Of a DNA stretch of 31,461 bases, positions 1 to 8,900 are shown piece by piece. Source of the DNA: JBEBSD01 sp040394475 (GTDB taxonomy: Bacteria > Bacteroidota > Bacteroidia > Cytophagales > Spirosomataceae); contig JBEBSD010000070.1 of NCBI GenBank assembly GCA_040394475.1, forward strand, positions 1-31,461. Reading direction: 5' to 3'. Both the position numbers and the translations under genes were made by a program. Below the pieces are notes generated by a model that had not been told where the DNA came from, did no database searches, and saw only the letters and a list, made by a program, of their open reading frames with translations. How positions within the stretch are numbered: the stretch's first letter is position 1; each line of letters starts with the position of its first letter.

Positions 1-219
1 CTGATAGCCTGGGTTCGACTATGCTCACCCGCCGCGTCTTGTGCTGATAGCCTGGGTTCGACTATGCTCACCCGCCGCGTCTTGTGCTGATAGCCTGGGT
101 TCGACTATGCTCACCCGCCGCGTCTTGTGCTGATAGCCTGGGTTCGACTATGCTCACCCACCGTGTCTTGTACTGATAGCTGATAGCCGACAGCCCGCGT
201 CCGACTCACCCACCGTCAG
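1..219. repeat. 43-bp tandem repeat array, at least four copies plus a degenerate fifth
   Basis: Copies begin at 1, 44, 87 and 130. The first three are identical over 43 bp. The fourth differs by three transitions near its end. From 173 a diverged partial copy follows: TGATAGC is doubled, then a shortened version of the unit runs to about 219. The array starts at the window edge, so it may continue outside. A period of 43 is not a multiple of three and the array lies 3' of the symporter gene, so it is intergenic. The core GGTTCGACTATGCTCACC resembles short intergenic repeats I recall from Bacteroidota genomes; that family link is from memory and unverified. Confidence 0.95.
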
Positions 220-245
220 TTTTCCCGGCCGGTCCGCTGCCGGAG

Positions 246-1952
246 TCAGCCGTTGGCCGGTTGCGGTTTTTTGGGGCCCGGCCATAGCATCTCAATGATT
301 GCGCCGAAGACAATCACGACAACACAGCCAATCAGGTTAAGCCAGAGAAACGCCGTCAGGTCAAACCAGTAACTGGTTACGACAACCGCTTCTCCCAGCA
401 CTGCCCCGATAAAGACGGCCCGGCCACCGATGCGCTTGAAATAGAATGCCACCAGAAAAATGCCCAGAATGACCCCATAAAACAGCGAGCCCAATACATT
501 GACTGCCTCAATCATACTACCCAACCGGGCGGCGTATTGGGCCACCACCATGCAGAAGATCCCCCAAAAAACCGTTGCCCAGCGACTTGCCTTTACATAG
601 TGCATTTCGGAAGCGTTGGTACGAAAGCTTCTTTTATAAAAATCGACGACCGAACAAGAGGCCAGCGACTGGTAGGCAGAAGCAACAGAACCCATTGACG
701 CCAGCAGGATGACGGCGATCAATAAACCCACCAGCCCGGCAGGAAGATAATCTTTGACAAAGCGCAGGAAAATGTAATTCACATCGTTGACCGGGGAGCC
801 AGTCGCTTTCCCTAACAACTCTCCGGCTTCTTTACGAAGGCTTTTTAGTTCATTCTCCGACTGCTGCAGCGTGATGCGGGAAGCGTCGATCCCGGCCGCA
901 TCGTCGGCTTCCAGTGCCTTATGGAAGGTCAGTACTTCAGCCAGTTTGCGCGATTGCAATACTTCATGCTTCTTTTCCAGGACATTATAATCCGCACTGT
1001 ATGCCGTATTTTGTATCTTATCCACCGGAACGTGGTCAAAGAAGAGCGGCGGGGTATTGAACTGATAAAAAGCGAATACCAGCGCCCCGACCAGCAGAAT
1101 GAGAAACTGCATCGGGATTTTCAATAACCCGTTCATTGCCAGCCCCAGGCGGCTCTGACCGACAGAACTCCCGGTCAGATAACGCCCTACCTGCGACTGA
1201 TCGGTTCCAAAATACGATAGTTGCAGAAAAAAGCCGCCGATCAATCCCGACCACACGTTGTAGCGGTTATTGAGATCAAAAGTGAAGTCGATCACATTGG
1301 TTTTACCCATTTTGCCTGCCACCTGCAGCGCGTCCGTGAACGAGACGCCCGGCGGCAACAATTTCACTACGATCACGCCGGCGATCACCATGCCCACCGT
1401 CACAATCCCCATTTGCTGCAAGTGGGTATGTGAAATAGCCCGGGCCCCGCCAACGGTGGTATACAAAAGAACAGCTGTTCCTGAAATCAGGTTGGTATAA
1501 AATATGTCCCATCCGAGGATTGACGAAAGCACCAGGGCAGGTGCGTAGATAGAGAGCCCGGTAGAAAGCGCCCGCTGCAGCAGAAAAAGAAAGGAAGTCA
1601 GCGAGCGGGTTTTCAGGTCAAAACGTTTTTCAAGGAACTCATAGGCCGTGAAAATCCTGAATTGATGGAATTTCGGAATAAACGTGATACACAGGACCAC
1701 CATGGCCAGGGGTAATCCAAAGTAAAACTGGACGAAGCGCATACCGTCGGTGTAGGCTTGTCCGGGTGCCGACAGAAAGGTAATGGCGCTTGCCTGGGTG
1801 GCCATGACCGAAAGGGTCACATGGTACCAGGGAAGCGACTGGTTTGCGAGCAGGTAGGAGGACATCGTCCTGTCTTTCCGGCTTTTGTAGATACCATAAC
1901 TAATGATAAACAGCAACGTAAATGCCAGGACAATCCAGTCGAGCCAATTCAT
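246..1952 (-). CDS. Sodium:solute symporter (SSS family)
   Basis: A 568-residue inner-membrane protein of the Na+-coupled SSS family (LeuT fold), which imports small organic solutes or anions. About 13 hydrophobic segments are visible. The first is near residues 5-21, followed by the TM2-like stretch ATQASAITFLSAPG (51-64). The GSVASAYQSLASCSVVDFYKR region (421-441) is where the family binds its second sodium ion. The length is normal for the family. Residues about 298-398 form an unusually long hydrophilic, charged loop with helical and possibly coiled-coil character between two membrane segments. The substrate cannot be read from the sequence. Its ATG overlaps the stop of a 40-residue membrane ORF (ATGA), so the two are probably translationally coupled. 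The gene ends just before the tandem repeat array, and no clear terminator is seen. Confidence 0.93.
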   Translation of the reverse strand: MNWLDWIVLAFTLLFIISYGIYKSRKDRTMSSYLLANQSLPWYHVTLSVMATQASAITFLSAPGQAYTDGMRFVQFYFGLPLAMVVLCITFIPKFHQFRIFTAYEFLEKRFDLKTRSLTSFLFLLQRALSTGLSIYAPALVLSSILGWDIFYTNLISGTAVLLYTTVGGARAISHTHLQQMGIVTVGMVIAGVIVVKLLPPGVSFTDALQVAGKMGKTNVIDFTFDLNNRYNVWSGLIGGFFLQLSYFGTDQSQVGRYLTGSSVGQSRLGLAMNGLLKIPMQFLILLVGALVFAFYQFNTPPLFFDHVPVDKIQNTAYSADYNVLEKKHEVLQSRKLAEVLTFHKALEADDAAGIDASRITLQQSENELKSLRKEAGELLGKATGSPVNDVNYIFLRFVKDYLPAGLVGLLIAVILLASMGSVASAYQSLASCSVVDFYKRSFRTNASEMHYVKASRWATVFWGIFCMVVAQYAARLGSMIEAVNVLGSLFYGVILGIFLVAFYFKRIGGRAVFIGAVLGEAVVVTSYWFDLTAFLWLNLIGCVVVIVFGAIIEMLWPGPKKPQPANG

Positions 1953-2071
1953 GAGAATGTAATCGTAAACCAGTAAAATAAGACAATAAGCAACACCAGT
2001 GCGGCGATGACCAGACCATACAGCTGTTTCCAGCTTTTTACAAAGGGGGGGAGTCCATCGGGTTTAGGCAT
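1949..2071 (-). CDS. Small single-span membrane protein, 40 aa, coupled to the symporter
   Basis: Read on the minus strand, an ATG at 2071 opens a 40-codon frame starting MPKPDGLPPFVKSWKQLYGL and followed by a hydrophobic run of about 18 residues (VIAALVLLLIVLFYWFTI-like). It ends in TGA, which overlaps the symporter ATG in the sequence ATGA. The composition is that of a real membrane peptide: a soluble proline-rich N-terminus, K/W/Q at the interface and one transmembrane helix. The four-base overlap is typical of genuine co-translated pairs. Some SSS transporters have small partner proteins (DUF485 or DUF4212 types), but this one is much shorter and I do not recognise a family. A role as symporter subunit or stabiliser is inference. 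Confidence 0.68.
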   Translation of the reverse strand: MPKPDGLPPFVKSWKQLYGLVIAALVLLIVLFYWFTITFS

Positions 2072-2168
2072 GCTGCAGGATTCAGGGAATAGCGGTTAGG
2101 TTAATGACAAAGAAACGTATTTTTTGCACATTTACGTATAATCCGGCCAGGCTTTCGACCTATTTTCC

Positions 2169-2176
2169 TACTTTTG
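2169..2176 (+). promoter_or_regulatory. Bacteroidota -7 element (TACTTTTG) for hldD
   Basis: TACTTTTG matches the TAnnTTTG consensus of the Bacteroidota primary sigma factor exactly. It lies 26 bp before the hldD ATG. No good TTTG-type -33 box is present at the expected distance; the nearest candidate is TTTC at 2153-2156. Confidence 0.6.
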
Positions 2177-2202
2177 TACTCGTTAGAAAAATGGATTAAT
2201 TT

Positions 2203-3168
2203 ATGATTGTAGTAACCGGCGCAGCAGGATTTATAGGAAGTTGCCTGATCCGTAAACTGAATGAGGAAGGGTATCAGTTCATTGTGGCCGTGGATGATTT
2301 TTCCCATGCGGAGAAGGAGGCCAACCTGGAAGGAAAAGCGATCCGGGAACGGGTGGACCGGGAGGTGTTCTTCGAGTGGCTTGACCGGCATCAGAAGGAT
2401 GTCGAATTTATATTTCACCTGGGGGCGCGTACGGATACCACGGAATTCGACACCGCTGTTTTCGACAAACTGAACCTGAATTATTCAAAGGAAATCTGGC
2501 GTCGCTGTACCAGTTATCAGATTCCGCTGGTGTATGCTTCTTCGGCAGCAACCTATGGTCTGGGAGAACGGGGTTATGAAGATGATGAGGCCCTGATCCC
2601 GGATCTGAAACCGCTTAACCCGTACGGAGATTCTAAAAATGCGTTTGATAGCTGGGCGTTGCAACAGCCGGAACAGCCGTTTTTCTGGGCGGGGCTGAAA
2701 TTTTTCAACGTGTATGGTCCTAACGAATACCATAAAGGACGCATGGCATCCGTTGTTTTTCATGCGTTTAACCAGATAAAAGCGACCGGTAAAATGAAGC
2801 TGTTCCGCTCCCACAACCCTGCTTATAAGGATGGGGAGCAAATGCGGGATTTTGTTTACGTGAAGGACGTTGCCGACGTGTGCCTGTTTTTAATGCACCA
2901 CCGCAGGAATTCCGGTATTTATAACCTGGGGAGCGGTCGGGCCCGCACTTTCCTCGACCTGGTCAATGGAACGTTTAGGGCTATGGGCATAGCGCCGGAA
3001 ATTGCATTTATTGATACCCCTGCCGATATCAGAGACACGTATCAGTATTTTACCGAGGCCCCCATGGATAAGCTGGCTGCCATCGGGTACGACAAGCCCT
3101 TCACCAGCCTGGATGCGGGTATAAACGATTATGTAACGGCGTATTTGCAGCATCACGCTTATCTCTAA
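2203..3168 (+). CDS. hldD: ADP-L-glycero-D-manno-heptose 6-epimerase
   Basis: A 321-residue cytoplasmic NAD(P)-dependent short-chain dehydrogenase/reductase that epimerises ADP-D-glycero-D-manno-heptose to the L-glycero form used in the LPS inner core. The N-terminal Rossmann motif is TGAAGFIGS (residues 5-13). The serine region YASSAATYG (111-119) and the catalytic YGDSK (Y141, K145) follow. The family-specific NVYGPNEYHKGRMASV (169-184) and DGEQMRDFVYVKDV (210-223) identify the heptose epimerase rather than a generic sugar epimerase. The length agrees with HldD (about 310-330). The start follows a perfect -7 element. No other heptose gene is in view. Divergent from the symporter operon, with 131 bp between the start codons. 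Confidence 0.93.
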   Translation: MIVVTGAAGFIGSCLIRKLNEEGYQFIVAVDDFSHAEKEANLEGKAIRERVDREVFFEWLDRHQKDVEFIFHLGARTDTTEFDTAVFDKLNLNYSKEIWRRCTSYQIPLVYASSAATYGLGERGYEDDEALIPDLKPLNPYGDSKNAFDSWALQQPEQPFFWAGLKFFNVYGPNEYHKGRMASVVFHAFNQIKATGKMKLFRSHNPAYKDGEQMRDFVYVKDVADVCLFLMHHRRNSGIYNLGSGRARTFLDLVNGTFRAMGIAPEIAFIDTPADIRDTYQYFTEAPMDKLAAIGYDKPFTSLDAGINDYVTAYLQHHAYL

Positions 3169-3180
3169 GTGCGGTCACTA

Positions 3181-3212
3181 TTGGGTTTTGAGAGAATAGT
3201 TTCCTATTTTTG
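3181..3212 (+). promoter_or_regulatory. Promoter for sufB (TTG-N21-TATTTTTG)
   Basis: TATTTTTG at 3205-3212 matches TAnnTTTG exactly. A TTG at 3181-3183 lies 21 bp upstream, within the usual -33 spacing. The resulting mRNA would have a leader of about 130 nt before the sufB ATG. This gives sufB its own promoter, independent of hldD. Confidence 0.6.
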
Positions 3213-3351
3213 AAGTGTATCAAACTCAAAAGCTGAAATCTTTGTTACATCGGTAAGCGCTTTCTGTGAATTAGTTCAGCGGAAAGAGAGTCGGGTAACA
3301 CCTGTTTTAATCAATCTTGAAATTCGCCTGCTTAAAAGGCTGTATAGTTAT

Positions 3352-4845
3352 ATGGGAAAGGAAGTTGAATTGTTGGAGGAACTGACCAGTTCGGAGTATA
3401 AATACGGGTTTGTGACGGATATTGAGGCGGATGAAGCGCCTCCTGGTCTCAGTGAAGAAATCGTCCGGTTTATTTCTGAAAAAAAGGGCGAACCCGAATG
3501 GATGCTGGAATGGCGCTTAAAAGCTTACCGTCACTGGATAGGCATGACGGAACCTACATGGCCCAACGTCCACTATCCGCCGATTGATTTCCAGGCAATT
3601 AAGTATTATTCGGCTCCTAAAAAGAAGAAAACAGTTAAGAGCCTCGAAGATATTGACCCGGAACTGCGCCGTACGTTTGAAAAACTGGGTATTTCGCTCG
3701 ACGAACAAAAGCGGCTGGCCGGAGTAGAGGAGGTAGGAGGGGTGGCAACTCCGATGTCGGAAGTGCCCGGCATAGCGGTGGACGCGGTAATGGATTCCGA
3801 GTCGGTTTTTACCACTTTTAAGGAATCGCTCCGCGAAAAGGGGATTATTTTCTGCTCCATTTCCGAGGCCATTAAAGAGCATCCGGACTTGGTGAAGAAG
3901 TACCTGGGCTCGGTAGTGCCGCCCAGGGATAATTTTTATGCCGCCCTTAATTCGGCTGTTTTTTCCGATGGTTCGTTTGTCTACATTCCCAAAGGCGTAC
4001 GCTGCCCGATGGAATTGTCTACGTATTTCCGGATCAACGCCGCAGGAACCGGACAGTTCGAAAGAACCCTCATTATCGGGGAAGCAGGCAGTTATGTCAG
4101 CTACCTGGAAGGGTGTACGGCCCCTATGCGGGATGAGAACCAGCTGCATGCGGCCGTGGTTGAAATTTTTGCCCAAGAAAAGGCGGTTGTCAAATATTCA
4201 ACGGTACAAAACTGGTACCCGGGCGATAAGGATGGCAAAGGCGGGATCTATAATTTTGTAACCAAGCGCGGGCTCTGCGAAGGGGCGGGTTCCAAAATTT
4301 CATGGACACAAGTGGAGACAGGATCCGCCATTACCTGGAAATACCCGTCCGTTATTCTCAAAGGAGACGATTCCATCGGAGAGTTCTATTCGGTTGCGGT
4401 CACCAATCACATGCAGCAGGCCGATACGGGTACTAAAATGATCCATATTGGTAAAAACACTAAAAGCCGGATCGTATCGAAAGGCATATCGGCCGGGAAA
4501 AGCCAAAACTCTTACCGGGGACTGGTGGATGTCATGAGACGGGCTGAAAATGCACGTAACTTCTCGCAATGCGATTCGTTGCTGCTGGGAGATAAATGCG
4601 GGGCGCATACATTTCCGTACCTGGAAGTAGCCAATACTACCGCTACGGTGGAGCATGAAGCCACTACTTCTAAAATCGGTGAGGATATCCTGTTTTATTG
4701 TAACCAGCGGGGCATCCCGACGGAACAGGCCGTTGCACTGATTATCAACGGCTATGCAAAAGAAGTTCTGAATCAACTTCCCATGGAGTTCGCGGTGGAG
4801 GCGCAAAAGCTGCTGGAAATCAGTCTGGAAGGATCTGTGGGGTGA
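3352..4845 (+). CDS. sufB: Fe-S cluster assembly scaffold protein SufB
   Basis: A 497-residue homologue of SufB, which with SufC and SufD forms the cytoplasmic SufBC2D scaffold for Fe-S cluster assembly. Recognisable stretches are the N-terminal TSSEYKYGFVTDIEAD (12-27), PRDNFYAALNSAVFSDGSFVY (191-211), GEAGSYVSYLEGCTAPMRDE (243-262) and the C-terminal SQCDSLLLGDKCGAHTFPYLE (405-425). The last contains the conserved cysteine C416, followed by VEHEATTSKI (433-442). The length is normal (about 480-500). The ATG fits the usual N-terminus of Bacteroidota SufB. The frame upstream is open for about 40 codons but has no standard start, so no extension is proposed. No sufC, sufD or sufS follows: the gene ends in a hairpin and the next gene is unrelated. 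The partners must therefore lie elsewhere. Confidence 0.96.
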   Translation: MGKEVELLEELTSSEYKYGFVTDIEADEAPPGLSEEIVRFISEKKGEPEWMLEWRLKAYRHWIGMTEPTWPNVHYPPIDFQAIKYYSAPKKKKTVKSLEDIDPELRRTFEKLGISLDEQKRLAGVEEVGGVATPMSEVPGIAVDAVMDSESVFTTFKESLREKGIIFCSISEAIKEHPDLVKKYLGSVVPPRDNFYAALNSAVFSDGSFVYIPKGVRCPMELSTYFRINAAGTGQFERTLIIGEAGSYVSYLEGCTAPMRDENQLHAAVVEIFAQEKAVVKYSTVQNWYPGDKDGKGGIYNFVTKRGLCEGAGSKISWTQVETGSAITWKYPSVILKGDDSIGEFYSVAVTNHMQQADTGTKMIHIGKNTKSRIVSKGISAGKSQNSYRGLVDVMRRAENARNFSQCDSLLLGDKCGAHTFPYLEVANTTATVEHEATTSKIGEDILFYCNQRGIPTEQAVALIINGYAKEVLNQLPMEFAVEAQKLLEISLEGSVG

Positions 4846-4869
4846 GACGTATAATTTTAAGTTTATCGC

Positions 4870-4902
4870 AAGTAAAAGAGCCTGTACCGGGCTCTTTTAC
4901 TT
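4870..4902 (+). terminator. Rho-independent terminator after sufB
   Basis: A perfect 13-bp inverted repeat (4870-4882 pairing with 4890-4902) with a 7-nt loop, starting 25 bp after the sufB stop. The 3' arm ends in CTTTTACTTT, giving a partial U tract. It is A-rich on the 5' side, so some activity on the other strand is possible. Confidence 0.75.
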
Positions 4903-5111
4903 TAAATGCCCATATTTGCATGCGAAACAAGCGGTCTTTACGTTTAAACAGTACAAAAACCACCCGGATTTTCACCGGTAGAGGCGGGGCGGAAAAGGAA
5001 TAAAACAGCGCATGCGGCTAAACCTTCGCCGGGAAAAATGATCTTACCAGTAAAATAGCATTTGGAATGTCCACGAATTTAACTAACAACCATTATTTAA
5101 CCGCAACCCAC

Positions 5112-5837
5112 ATGAAACGCCTCATATTGATACTCTTATGCATGCCTTCTATCGTCCTCGCCCAAAAGACAATAACAGTGGATTCTGTTTTTCAGAAGTA
5201 TTACGAAGCGACGGGAGGGAAATTGAAATGGGACGGGATTAAAACCTATAGTTTTGACCGCAAATATGAATCCAAGACAGTAGCCAGCTTTGATGCTGAA
5301 ATCAGTGGCTCTTTCACTGAAAAAGCCCTTTATAAAAATGAAATTATCAGAGGACGCGGTTTTGTCTATGGAATAAAAGGGACAGATGCCTGGCGCAAGG
5401 TGCCGCTGGGAAGCTCAGACAAGGTGACCAAATACCAGGTCAGCAGCCTGAGCGCAGCCAAACAAAACAGTATGAAACTGGAATTGTATGATTACCTGGC
5501 GCCTTTCCTGGATTATAAAAACCGCGGATTTGTAGCCACGCTGGTCCCTGGAAATGAATCACTGAATAACAAACCGGTACACCGGGTGGAATTGCAAAAC
5601 AAGGAGGCACGGTACAGCCTGCTGTTTGACGCTGCTTCCGGACTGCTCGTTCAATCGAAATTGTTGGCTGGGGGAGAAGAAATTATCCGGGATTATTCAA
5701 ATTATGTTAAATCAGCTTACGGTATTTCCTATCCTGCCAGGATCGAAGAAAAAAATGTGACGGCAAAATCTTCGTATGGCATTACTTCGGCTCTGAAGGT
5801 GAATGCCGCGATTGATCCGAAGCTTTTTAGCAAGTAA
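5112..5837 (+). CDS. Secreted LolA-like hypothetical protein
   Basis: With the ATG at 5112 this is a 241-residue protein that begins with a clean signal peptide, MKRLILILLCMPSIVLAQ, cleaved near A17/Q18. An ATG at 5067 in the same frame would place 15 polar residues (MSTNLTNNHYLTATH) before the signal peptide, so 5112 is preferred. The mature part begins with a helix containing YYEATGGKLKWDGIKTYSF, a pattern seen in Bacteroidota periplasmic proteins with a LolA/outer-membrane-lipoprotein-sorting-like fold. Beta strands typical of that half-barrel follow. The exact role is unknown; a periplasmic lipid or lipoprotein-binding function is inference from the fold. It is monocistronic, between two hairpin terminators. 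Confidence 0.75.
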   Translation: MKRLILILLCMPSIVLAQKTITVDSVFQKYYEATGGKLKWDGIKTYSFDRKYESKTVASFDAEISGSFTEKALYKNEIIRGRGFVYGIKGTDAWRKVPLGSSDKVTKYQVSSLSAAKQNSMKLELYDYLAPFLDYKNRGFVATLVPGNESLNNKPVHRVELQNKEARYSLLFDAASGLLVQSKLLAGGEEIIRDYSNYVKSAYGISYPARIEEKNVTAKSSYGITSALKVNAAIDPKLFSK

Positions 5838-5856
5838 TTAGCGTAACTAAAATTAC

Positions 5857-5884
5857 AGGGCGGACGGGTATGTCGCCCTTTTTT
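5857..5884 (+). terminator. Rho-independent terminator after the LolA-like gene
   Basis: AGGGCG (5857-5862) pairs with CGCCCT (5874-5879) across an 11-nt loop and runs straight into a T-rich tract, TTTTTTG, followed by more T. It sits 20 bp after the stop codon. Confidence 0.75.
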
Positions 5885-5953
5885 GTTTTATTTGAATGCG
5901 GATAGCCGACAGCTGTCCGTTATTCTCTGTTACCTGAACGCAATACACCACGA

Positions 5954-8900
5954 GTGAAACGAATAGCGACAATATTCCTGATTATTCTTCTTGCCGTAAT
6001 GCTCCTGATCGGAGTTGTGTTCCTGGGTGTTCAGACACCGTCCGGGCAGGAGTTTTTGACGGGTCAGGCCCAGCGTTACCTTCGTAAAAAGCTTCAGACC
6101 AGAGTTGAAATAGAAAAGATCCGCTTTCGCCTTCCGGAATGGGTAAGCCTCGAAGGGGTTTACGTGGAAGACCCGAAAGGAGATACGTTGGTGGCAGGAA
6201 AACGCTTGTACGCCCGCATGGATATGTGGGGGCTGCTGAAAGGGCGTATCGCTATTCAGAAAGTGGAGGCTGAAAACATCCGGGCAAAAGTATACCGGAC
6301 GGATAGTGTGTTTAACTATCAGTTTGTAATCGATGCCTTTGCATCGGACACGCCGGAAGAAGAGAGCAGTGGTTCGGCTTTGAATATGAGCTGGGACAGT
6401 CTCGCTGTCCGGGGGATCCGGCTGAGTTACCTGGATGAGATGGAGGGGATGGATACCGAGGTGTCCCTTCCCGAAGGGTTGATCCTGTTCGCCGGTTTTA
6501 ATCCTTCCTATTCAAGGTATCACCCGACGACCATCCACCTCCGCCAGCCCGACATCCGCTTGCGGATGTTTCAGGGAACAGCAGCACCGGCTCCGGTCAC
6601 AGCGGCAGCAGCTCCCGGCGATACGCTGGACCTGAAGCTGGGGCAACTGGAGGTAACGGATTTCAGGCTGCGCTATACGGATGAAGTATCCGGTTTGCTG
6701 AACGGAGTGGAGATCGGAAAATTAGCAGGAATTGTCGATAAGATTTATCTGCAGGGACAACAGGCGGAAATACGGGAGCTTACCGTACAGAAGCTGGATA
6801 CCTATGTGGAGTTCGAGAAGAGGGCTGTAGCAGCAGCTTCTGAAGAACCGCCGGCGATTTCGGAAGGACCCGGCTGGACGGTGAAGGCCGGTAAGGTGAC
6901 ACTGGAAGATAATCACCTCCGTTACGACGATTTCAATGCGCCGGCACTTCAAAAAGGGATGGATTTCTCTCATATCCATCTCCGGCAGGTAACCGCTTCG
7001 CTATCCGATCTGCTGTATTCACCAGACAGTACCGCCGGGAAACTTGAACACCTGAGCGCTGTCGATAAGAGCGGCTTTCAGTTGGATCAGTTTTCGGGTA
7101 ATTTTACCTATAGCGGTACGGAAACTTCCCTGAAAAATGGCCTGGTGAAAACCCCGGCCACGACATTGAACAGTGAAGTCGTATTAAACTACCGGAACAG
7201 GGAGCAACTTACAGAGGACCTGGGAAGTGCAGCTGTCGCCTTCCGTTTGGAAAATAGCCGGTTCGGCTTTCGGGATGTATTGCTATTGGCGCCCGATTTA
7301 GCTTCAACACCGCCGTTTGAAAAACAACCGAATGGTTATATAGCGGGATCGGCAGTGCTGACCGGAACGGTGGGGGACCTGAAGCTGCAGCAGGCAATGC
7401 TGACGATGCCGGAAGCGATACGCATGGCCGTATCCGGTACCGTAAAAGGATTGCCGGAGGTAGAGAAGATGCAGCTGGAACTGCAAATAGCAGAAATAAG
7501 TGCTAACCGTGCCGATCTGTTGGCGCTGCTCCCGGAGAACACCCTGCCGGAATCAGTGGCGCTCCCCGACAGCCTGAAGCTAACAGGGACGCTGGATGGA
7601 TCCCTGGCTGATATGAAAGTGGACGCAAGACTGGAAACCACATTCGGTAGTGCAAATCTTGTCGGGAATTTCGTGGAGATTGCCGATTCTCTGAATGCCG
7701 GCTATAACGGCAGTCTTGCACTGGAAGAATTTGATCTGGGGAAGCTGCTCAAGCAACCTCCGGAAACGCTTGGGAAGGTGAGTTTAACAACTGACTTTTC
7801 CGGCAAGGGATGGGTCCCGACGGAAATGGAGGCCCGGCTGACCGGTACGATCGCCAGTGCTTCTGTTAACGGATACACCTATCAGAACCTGGTACTGTCG
7901 GGAGCGATGGATAAGGGACAGGCACAAATGAAAGCGACATCCGATGATCCCAATGCAACCCTTACACTTGAAGGTTCGGCGGACATGACGAAGGACTATC
8001 CTTCCGTGCTGGCCAAAGCATCCATAGGGGAGCTTGATTTAAAAGCCCTGAACCTTTATCCCGATCCGATTCGTATCCGGGGGGAACTGGAAGCCGACTT
8101 GAGCGATACCAATCCCGATAACCCGCTGGGGACCGTAAAGGGAACAGGAATCGTATTGAACAACGACGGGACTGACATACCGGTAGGCCATCTGGAAGTA
8201 AGCCTCTCCAATACAAACGGGATCAAGGAAATGCGGCTGGATGCCGGTTTTGCCAAGGCAGAACTGAAGGGAACCTTTGATTACACCCAATTGGGGGCGA
8301 TTATTGAGGGTGAAATGAATAAGTATTTTGTAGTTTCCGATACCCTGGTGCCTGCAGTCGTCACGCCTTATGAAATAGCTGTTACGGCGAAACTGGCTCA
8401 CCATGCAGCGATTCAGGCATTTGAGCCGGGGCTGACCCGGCTGGATACTGTACAACTTACAGGCCAACTGACCAATCAGCAGGATACTACCTTGCGGTTG
8501 ATGCTTTCGCTTCCGGAAGCGATCTATGATACAACCAGAATTACCGGGGCGGGGTTTGAAATCACCGGAGACGGGAAACGCGCCGGTTACGAAGGGACTA
8601 TTGACGAGGTGCTCAGCAGCGGCTTCCGGGTACGGAATCTGACGCTGTCAGGTGAGGTGGCAGACAACCGGGTATTGCTGGGTGCGGTCGTCAAAGATTC
8701 GGTTGGCCGCGACCAGCACGCATTTGTTTCGCGGCTGCGCAAAGAGGGAGCTACTTATGCGTTTAATTTACAAAACCGGTTATTGCTGAACTATCGCCCC
8801 TGGCGAACGGATTCTACCGGGTACATTGCCTACGGCCCTGAAGGGGTACTGGTGCACAATTTTTCATTACGGCGTAATCGTTCGGATGAAAGACTGGAGA

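Noticed and set aside
1..219. Tandem repeats as a CRISPR array
   Set aside because: Copies are contiguous with no unique spacers between them, and no cas genes are present.
3220..3351. In-frame open extension of sufB upstream of its ATG
   Set aside because: About 40 codons are open but contain no ATG, GTG or TTG start. The ATG at 3352 matches the normal SufB N-terminus, and the promoter places this stretch in the leader.
4920..5003. A 27-codon basic frame (MRNKRSLRLNSTKTTRIFTG...) between sufB and the LolA-like gene
   Set aside because: Too short to judge, has no known family and no membrane segment. It follows a CATATTTG that only partly matches a -7 element. Nothing supports translation.
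5067..5111. Upstream ATG of the LolA-like protein
   Set aside because: It would put 15 polar residues before a complete signal peptide, which would impair export; ATG 5112 is the better start.
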